Below are positions 22,820 through 23,572 of a stretch of 23,572 nucleotides of DNA, in pieces (position 1 is the stretch's first letter; each line of letters opens with the position of its first letter). A model generated the notes under the pieces. That model did no database searches, was not told the origin of the DNA, and saw nothing but the letters and a program-made list of their open reading frames with translations. The stretch comes from an uncultured cyanobacterium (GTDB taxonomy: Bacteria; Cyanobacteriota; Vampirovibrionia; Gastranaerophilales; Gastranaerophilaceae), in the NCBI GenBank assembly GCA_947073895.1, contig CAMTNN010000004.1:1-23572 (forward strand). The letters run 5' to 3'. Position numbers and translations under genes: made by a program.

Positions 22820-23572
22820 TGTAAGAAACTTTTGTATTATAGCTCATATTGACCACGGTAAATCCACTCTTGCGGATAGACTTCTTGAAGCAACAGGTAC
22901 GATTGCCGAGCGTGATATGCAAGCTCAACTTTTGGATACAATGGATATTGAGCGTGAACGCGGTATTACGATTAAACTTAATGCTGCAAGAATGAAATAT
23001 AAAGCTAAAAACGGAGAAGATTATATCTTTAACCTGATTGATACACCGGGGCACGTTGATTTTTCTTACGAAGTTTCTCGTTCACTTGCAGCTTGCGAAG
23101 GTGCGCTTTTGATTGTTGACGCGACTCAAGGGGTTGAAGCTCAAACATTAGCCAATGTTTATATGGCAATTGAGCAGAATTTGGAAATTATTCCTGTTAT
23201 TAATAAAATCGACTTGCCTTCAGCTGATGTTGAAAGAGTAAAGGCTGAAATCGAAGAAATTTTAGGTATTGATGCCTCTATGGCAATTCCTGTAAGTGCA
23301 AAGACAGGTGAAGGTATTGACGATGTATTAGAGGCTGTTGTAAATTATGTTCCTGCCCCTGTCGACAATTCAGAAAAACCATTAAGAGCACTTGTTTTTG
23401 ATAGTGTATATGACCAATATTTAGGTACAGTATGTTATTTTAAAGTTGTTGACGGTACTATTTCAATTGGTGATAAAATACGTTTTATGGCCTCAAATAA
23501 AGAATACGAAGTTGTAGAACTTGGTTACCAGACTCCTGCTAGAATGTCAGTGAAAAAGCTTACCTGCGGGGA
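22806..23572 (+). CDS. lepA: Elongation factor 4 (LepA), 3' end beyond the window
   Basis: A translational GTPase that acts on stalled or mistranslocated ribosomes. The first 255 codons are present. The start is the ATG at 22806, giving [18 protein letters not shown], in register with the family's usual [13 protein letters not shown] start; a later ATG at 22819 is out of frame. It overlaps the AsmA-family gene by 14 bases in another frame. The G-domain motifs are complete: AHIDHGKST (G1), RERGITIK (G2), DTPGHVDF (G3), NKID (G4) and SAK (G5), followed by the start of domain 2 ([17 protein letters not shown]). Nothing in the visible part is unusual. The purine-rich AAAGAGAAAAG before the start is a plausible weak ribosome site; coupling to the upstream gene is likely. 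Confidence 0.95.
   Translation, partial: MHRNNVRNFCIIAHIDHGKSTLADRLLEATGTIAERDMQAQLLDTMDIERERGITIKLNAARMKYKAKNGEDYIFNLIDTPGHVDFSYEVSRSLAACEGALLIVDATQGVEAQTLANVYMAIEQNLEIIPVINKIDLPSADVERVKAEIEEILGIDASMAIPVSAKTGEGIDDVLEAVVNYVPAPVDNSEKPLRALVFDSVYDQYLGTVCYFKVVDGTISIGDKIRFMASNKEYEVVELGYQTPARMSVKKLTCG

Noticed and set aside
22641..23054. 137-residue minus-strand ORF across the AsmA end and lepA start
   Set aside because: It lies opposite two well-supported genes and its translation shows no family pattern; it is a shadow of their codon use.

Overview
The window looks like a chromosomal segment from a low-GC (by eye roughly 35-37% G+C) diderm bacterium. The best guess is a gut-associated non-photosynthetic cyanobacterial relative (Vampirovibrionia / 'Melainabacteria', order Gastranaerophilales). 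Three things suggest this: prepilins beginning K-x-G-F-T-L-x-E-V-L-I with a C-terminal ENGYKMDY ending, an N-terminal N-F-G-A-K motif in an unrecognised protein, and an SLH-domain envelope protein together with outer-membrane lipid-handling proteins (MlaA, AsmA). This is pattern memory, not a database result. Nearly all genes lie on the + strand; the one exception is a small secreted HExxH protein at 6425-6973.

Layout. 1-790: the 3' part of an unrecognised helical protein. 817-3656: riboflavin genes ribE and ribBA, then a GNAT acetyltransferase. 3716-5128: an SLH protein followed by a strong terminator. 5276-6973: an unrecognised helical-repeat protein and, convergent to it with no gap, the HExxH protein. 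6974-7300: a divergent intergenic region with two inverted repeats and a promoter. 7301-9156: a small unknown protein, thyX, and a membrane-anchored family 3 solute-binding protein. 9245-10939: a TPR protein fused to a GT9-like glycosyltransferase domain. 11016-13392: an MlaA/VacJ domain fused to an alpha/beta hydrolase, whose ribosome-binding site lies inside a perfect 12-bp hairpin, followed by a small cupin. 13393-13693: a nested CATG palindrome cluster, then a promoter and structured leader for a 71-residue cysteine-rich protein. 13977-15714: hibernation factor hpf, a family 2 glycosyltransferase, and the nucleotide-pool sanitiser rdgB. 15715-16049: non-coding, with direct repeats. 16050-18251: a hypothetical protein and two type IV prepilin-like proteins. 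18251-19096: a MalG-type ABC permease overlapping the second prepilin by one base. 19151-22819: a large AsmA-family protein. 22806-end: lepA (EF4), cut by the window edge.

How they fit together. Several genes concern a diderm envelope: the SLH protein, the MlaA-hydrolase fusion, AsmA, two glycosyltransferases and the prepilins. The rest are housekeeping genes (riboflavin, FAD-dependent thymidylate synthesis, dITP clean-up, ribosome hibernation, EF4). Seven genes share a promoter type with a TG-N extended -10 box, and for ribE that box sits so close to the AUG that the transcript is probably leaderless. I found no CRISPR array, insertion sequence, rRNA or tRNA. The observations I would follow up first are the ribosome-binding-site hairpin, the MlaA-hydrolase fusion it controls, and the CATG palindrome cluster just downstream of that two-gene unit.
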